Assembly: GCF_047228935.1 (NCBI RefSeq)
Contig: NZ_JBFEGG010000003.1
Location: 62,001-126,000 of the forward strand
Source: Ornithinibacillus sp047228935
GTDB taxonomy: Bacteria; Bacillota; Bacilli; Bacillales; Amphibacillaceae
Reading direction: 5' to 3'
Length of the DNA: 64,000 nucleotides
In this document: one piece after another, positions 61,651 through 64,000 of the stretch
How the letters are laid out: every line of letters starts with the position of its first letter
Numbering within the stretch: the stretch's first letter is position 1
Notes under the pieces: model-generated
Databases searched by the model: none
What the model saw: the letters and a program-made list of their open reading frames with translations, nothing else
What the model was told of the DNA's origin: nothing
Translations under genes and position numbers: made by a program

Positions 61651-62111
61651 ATATCTTCACTTGCCCTTTTTTTCGATTTTAATAGTAATGCTATTCCGAT
61701 AAAAATAAATACAGCGGCTAATAAATTCCAAATTACATCATATACGATAACATTATCCACATAACGAATCTGGTGAATACGCATGATTTTATGCTGGATG
61801 ATGCCATCATATAGATTAAAGGAGCCAGAGCCAAGTAGTACACTTCCTTGCCAAAGGGGATATAAAAATGCATTTCTCCTTTTTAAGTCTGCTACTAAAA
61901 ATAACCCTCCGACTGTCGCAAACCAACTAAATACATGAAAAATTCCGTCTGAAATGAGCCCTACACTAGTAGTCGATTTATCATAAAATTTATGCCAGTG
62001 TAATAATTGGTGGAAAATTGCTTCATCTAAAAACGCAACTAAACCTAAACCGAATAGAATTCCTGAAAGAATATTACGATTAAAATACATTACTTGTTTA
62101 TTTTTTTTCAT
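61647..62111 (-). CDS. DUF2243 membrane protein
   Basis: A 154-aa protein with four hydrophobic segments and conserved His residues in FLDEAIFHQLLHWHKFYD and DGIFHVFSWFATVGG. DUF2243 genes commonly lie next to ctaG-like genes, as here (4-nt overlap), which suggests a shared role in respiratory chain assembly or metal handling. The start is at 62111, the first ATG. Confidence 0.85.
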   Translation of the reverse strand: MKKNKQVMYFNRNILSGILFGLGLVAFLDEAIFHQLLHWHKFYDKSTTSVGLISDGIFHVFSWFATVGGLFLVADLKRRNAFLYPLWQGSVLLGSGSFNLYDGIIQHKIMRIHQIRYVDNVIVYDVIWNLLAAVFIFIGIALLLKSKKRASEDI

Positions 62112-62289
62112 GACCTTATTCCTTTCGAATAGCTTACCAACAGTATCGACGGGAAATATTTCCTCTATTCATATAAAGGGATATTCTAATCCTAATAATT
62201 CTCAGATTCTACTTATTTTGTTCATTGTAGGGTAAAATGATAAGTTAGGAGATAAGAAATTCATGTCAACTAAAGGGGATTAACATATA

Positions 62290-63360
62290 ATGTCTTTAAA
62301 AACTTTTTCTTCCATTGTAGAGGCATTCATAATAGCTATTATTGGAGGCGTTTTATTTAACTCGTTACATACCCCACTACCATGGGTACTGGGACCATTA
62401 ACCTTCATTGTACTTTGGCAAGGTATCACTAAGCGTAAGGTATCTATTCCAAATTTCATTCGAGATTCAGGATTTATTATTCTAGGAATCTATTTTGGCT
62501 TGTACTTCACGAAAGAAACACTTCTTACGGTGATACCTTACTTACTTCCATATATACTGGTGACTTGCATTTTAATTGTTGCATGTATTGTACTTGGTAC
62601 TTTAGTCACAAAATGGATTAAAGTTGATCAAGTAACGAGTGTGTTTTCTTGTATTCCTGGTGGATTATCGGAAATGGCAGTTGCGAGTGAATCGTTAAAA
62701 GCAAACCCTTCTTTAGTTGTTATTTTTCAAACAATCCGCTTGATTACCGTGTTATTCACTATTCCTTCTTTTATGGTATATGTACTTGGAAATGCTGGAA
62801 CTGGTGGTTTTCAACGAGCATCTAGTGAAATTGTGATGGGGAGTGGGTGGAGCTATTTATGGTTTATAGTTCCAATTGCTGCTGCTATTTTACTACAAAA
62901 TAAAATACCTGCTGGAATTATTATTGGTGCACTAGGTGTTACGGCTATAATGAATGTCAGTCCTATTGAACTTGCATCTGTACCTTCGGGTTTATTGAAT
63001 GCTGGTCAAGTAGCGGTTGGTGCGAGCTTGGGAAAAAATATTTTGTTTCACGATTTGAAAATTGGTGGTAAGTATACGTTTGTGTATTTTGGTCTTTCTA
63101 TTTTGATTATTGCCATAGCTTTTGGTTTAGGGGCCATACTTGCTACATTCACGTCATTAGACTATGCAACTGCATTACTTGGCATTGCACCTGGTGGATT
63201 TTTTGAAATGGTCTTAACTGCTTATAATGTTGGCGGGGATCCCGCTATCGTAAGTGCATTGCAGCTTACTAGAATATTATTAATCGTACTCCTAGTCCCT
63301 GTTTCACTGAAATGGTGGTTTACTAGACGTAGTGGGATAAAACAGATTGTTGAAAGTTAA
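62290..63360 (+). CDS. AbrB-family (ammonia-monooxygenase-like) membrane protein
   Basis: A 356-aa membrane protein of the AbrB/TIGR03082 duplication family, unrelated to the DNA-binding AbrB. About ten hydrophobic segments form two repeats, each with a Gly/Pro-rich motif: FSCIPGGLSEMAVASESLKAN in the first half and GIAPGGFFEMVLTAYNVGGDPAIVSALQLTR in the second. No SD is obvious; the ATG at 62290 is the first. Function is not established; a transporter is likely. It lies just upstream of a TAXI binding protein on the same strand. Confidence 0.88.
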   Translation: MSLKTFSSIVEAFIIAIIGGVLFNSLHTPLPWVLGPLTFIVLWQGITKRKVSIPNFIRDSGFIILGIYFGLYFTKETLLTVIPYLLPYILVTCILIVACIVLGTLVTKWIKVDQVTSVFSCIPGGLSEMAVASESLKANPSLVVIFQTIRLITVLFTIPSFMVYVLGNAGTGGFQRASSEIVMGSGWSYLWFIVPIAAAILLQNKIPAGIIIGALGVTAIMNVSPIELASVPSGLLNAGQVAVGASLGKNILFHDLKIGGKYTFVYFGLSILIIAIAFGLGAILATFTSLDYATALLGIAPGGFFEMVLTAYNVGGDPAIVSALQLTRILLIVLLVPVSLKWWFTRRSGIKQIVES

Positions 63361-63369
63361 TGGATAGGT

Positions 63370-63408
63370 GTCAAGTACTAGAGGATTCCAAGTGCTTGAC
63401 ATCAATTT
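63370..63408 (+). terminator. terminator of the AbrB-family gene
   Basis: GTCAAGTACT (63370-63379) pairs with AGTGCTTGAC (63391-63400, one G-U), followed by T-rich sequence (ATCAATTTATTTT). Confidence 0.75.
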
Positions 63409-63517
63409 ATTTTAATTAACAAAATATTATTTACAATTTAAATTGATTGTATTATGATGAACAATATGAAATAAACATACTGAATTAGGAAAGTTTTCTG
63501 TTATTTATCGATTAAAT

Positions 63518-63572
63518 GACCATCTTAGAGAGACATCCAGATACCCCAATGTCTTTTAAAGATGGTTTTTTT
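63518..63572 (+). terminator. two-tier hairpin with T-run in the leader of the TAXI gene
   Basis: ACCATCTT (63519-63526) pairs with AAGATGGT (63559-63566), with an inner AGACAT (63531-63536) / ATGTCT (63549-63554) stem, then a run of seven T. It lies about 97 nt before the TAXI ATG, so it is an attenuator candidate. Confidence 0.7.
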
Positions 63573-63668
63573 GTCACGTTATGTAAGCGTCATCTAATCT
63601 ATAAAACATTTTTATTAATATCCTAGTACATATAGGAATTAATATAATTATAAAATGGAGGGGAAAAA

Positions 63669-64000
63669 ATGAAAAAGAGTCTATTTATTAGCTTATTTCT
63701 TTTACTACTATTAGTACTAAGTGCCTGTGGTGATAGTGCGGATGGATCTGCAGAGGATGCTTTAGATGGTGAATTTGTAACCGTTCTCACTGGTGGTTCT
63801 TCAGGGGTTTATTACCCTTTAGGTGGTGCAATGGCTAATATTTATCAAGATATGGGAGCTAATGCAAATAGCCAATCAACAGCAGCTTCCGCAGCTAATA
63901 TTACAACCCTAAACCAAGGTGATGCTGAGCTTGGATTTTCGATGGGAGATGCAGCAGCTGATGGATATGAAGGTGTGGATAGCTTCGCAGAACAAGGTGC
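63669..64000 (+). CDS. TAXI-family TRAP transporter substrate-binding lipoprotein (cut by window end)
   Basis: Only the first 110 residues are inside the window. The signal peptide ends in a lipobox LSAC (lipidated Cys20). The mature start reads EFVTVLTGGSSGVYYPLGGAMANIYQ and later ITTLNQGDAELGFSMGDAAADG, which are the hallmarks of TAXI-type TRAP receptors for carboxylates or amino acids. SD GGAGGGG just before the ATG. The large membrane subunit presumably follows outside the window. Confidence 0.9.
   Translation, partial: MKKSLFISLFLLLLLVLSACGDSADGSAEDALDGEFVTVLTGGSSGVYYPLGGAMANIYQDMGANANSQSTAASAANITTLNQGDAELGFSMGDAAADGYEGVDSFAEQG

Larger units (their letters stand above)
63361..63668. other. 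308-nt leader region before the TAXI gene
   Basis: It holds the terminator of the AbrB gene at 63370-63408, a two-tier hairpin at 63518-63572 and a weak cre-like sequence (TGTAAGCGTCATCT, 63582-63595). No gene was found. Confidence 0.5.

Overview
The window reads as a chromosomal segment of a low-GC Gram-positive bacterium of the Bacillaceae type (order Bacillales). The evidence is strong purine-rich Shine-Dalgarno (SD) sequences, frequent TTG/GTG starts, lipoproteins with the LxAC lipobox, YuiD-, PutB-, CtaG-, GlpX- and CbpA-type proteins, TTGACA/TATAAT promoters and U-tract terminators. No rRNA, tRNA, prophage, insertion sequence or CRISPR array was seen. Genus cannot be fixed from the sequence alone.

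Layout. 0.2-3.0 kb: a small membrane-anchored protein and the pxpB-pxpC-pxpA 5-oxoprolinase operon. 3.4-13.0 kb: a sugar or cyclitol cluster: a TIM-barrel isomerase, divergent from a LacI regulator, three Gfo/Idh/MocA dehydrogenases, a ribose-type ABC importer and an unrecognised 224-aa protein. Two matching palindromic operators lie over the divergent promoters. 13.2-16.9 kb: two M20 amidohydrolases and a membrane transporter. 17-22.2 kb: a small protein, an aldo/keto reductase, a repeat-rich gap, transketolase and GlpX. 22.5-31.4 kb: a SorC regulator, a galactitol-type PTS with an AraD/FucA-type enzyme, and a four-gene 2-oxoacid/acetoin dehydrogenase complex. The promoters of the last two operons carry the same 32-bp direct-repeat operator in the same place, so they probably form one regulon.

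31.5-34.0 kb (minus strand): an HD-GYP protein, then a 22-codon gene missed by ordinary gene calling that encodes a Cys/Trp-rich peptide, then a site-2-protease-like membrane metalloprotease with an N-terminal PqqD-like domain. This looks like a minimal peptide maturation or signalling system and is the best candidate for something undescribed. 34.2-38.3 kb: HAD hydrolase, YuiD-like protein, tail-anchored protein, CheX-like protein and an AtoE-type fatty-acid transporter. 38.4-44.1 kb: a cyclic-di-GMP-I riboswitch followed by a terminator, leading a 1794-aa pseudokinase/ATPase/TPR/GAF/GGDEF protein, which suggests feedback control by the second messenger the protein is predicted to make.

44.2-54.0 kb: a TraB-like LRR lipoprotein, an EamA exporter, a lipoprotein, a CbpA-like CBS/ACT protein, an aldo/keto reductase, an RNase H-like protein, a three-gene set matching the N-succinyl-amino-acid racemase route for turning D- into L-amino acids, and a cell-wall amidase. 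54.7-57.3 kb: three exported helical proteins followed by a Lys-type signal peptidase I. 57.4-64 kb: an amino-acid ABC importer, proline dehydrogenase, CtaG and DUF2243 membrane proteins, an AbrB-type membrane protein and the start of a TAXI-TRAP binding protein cut by the window edge.
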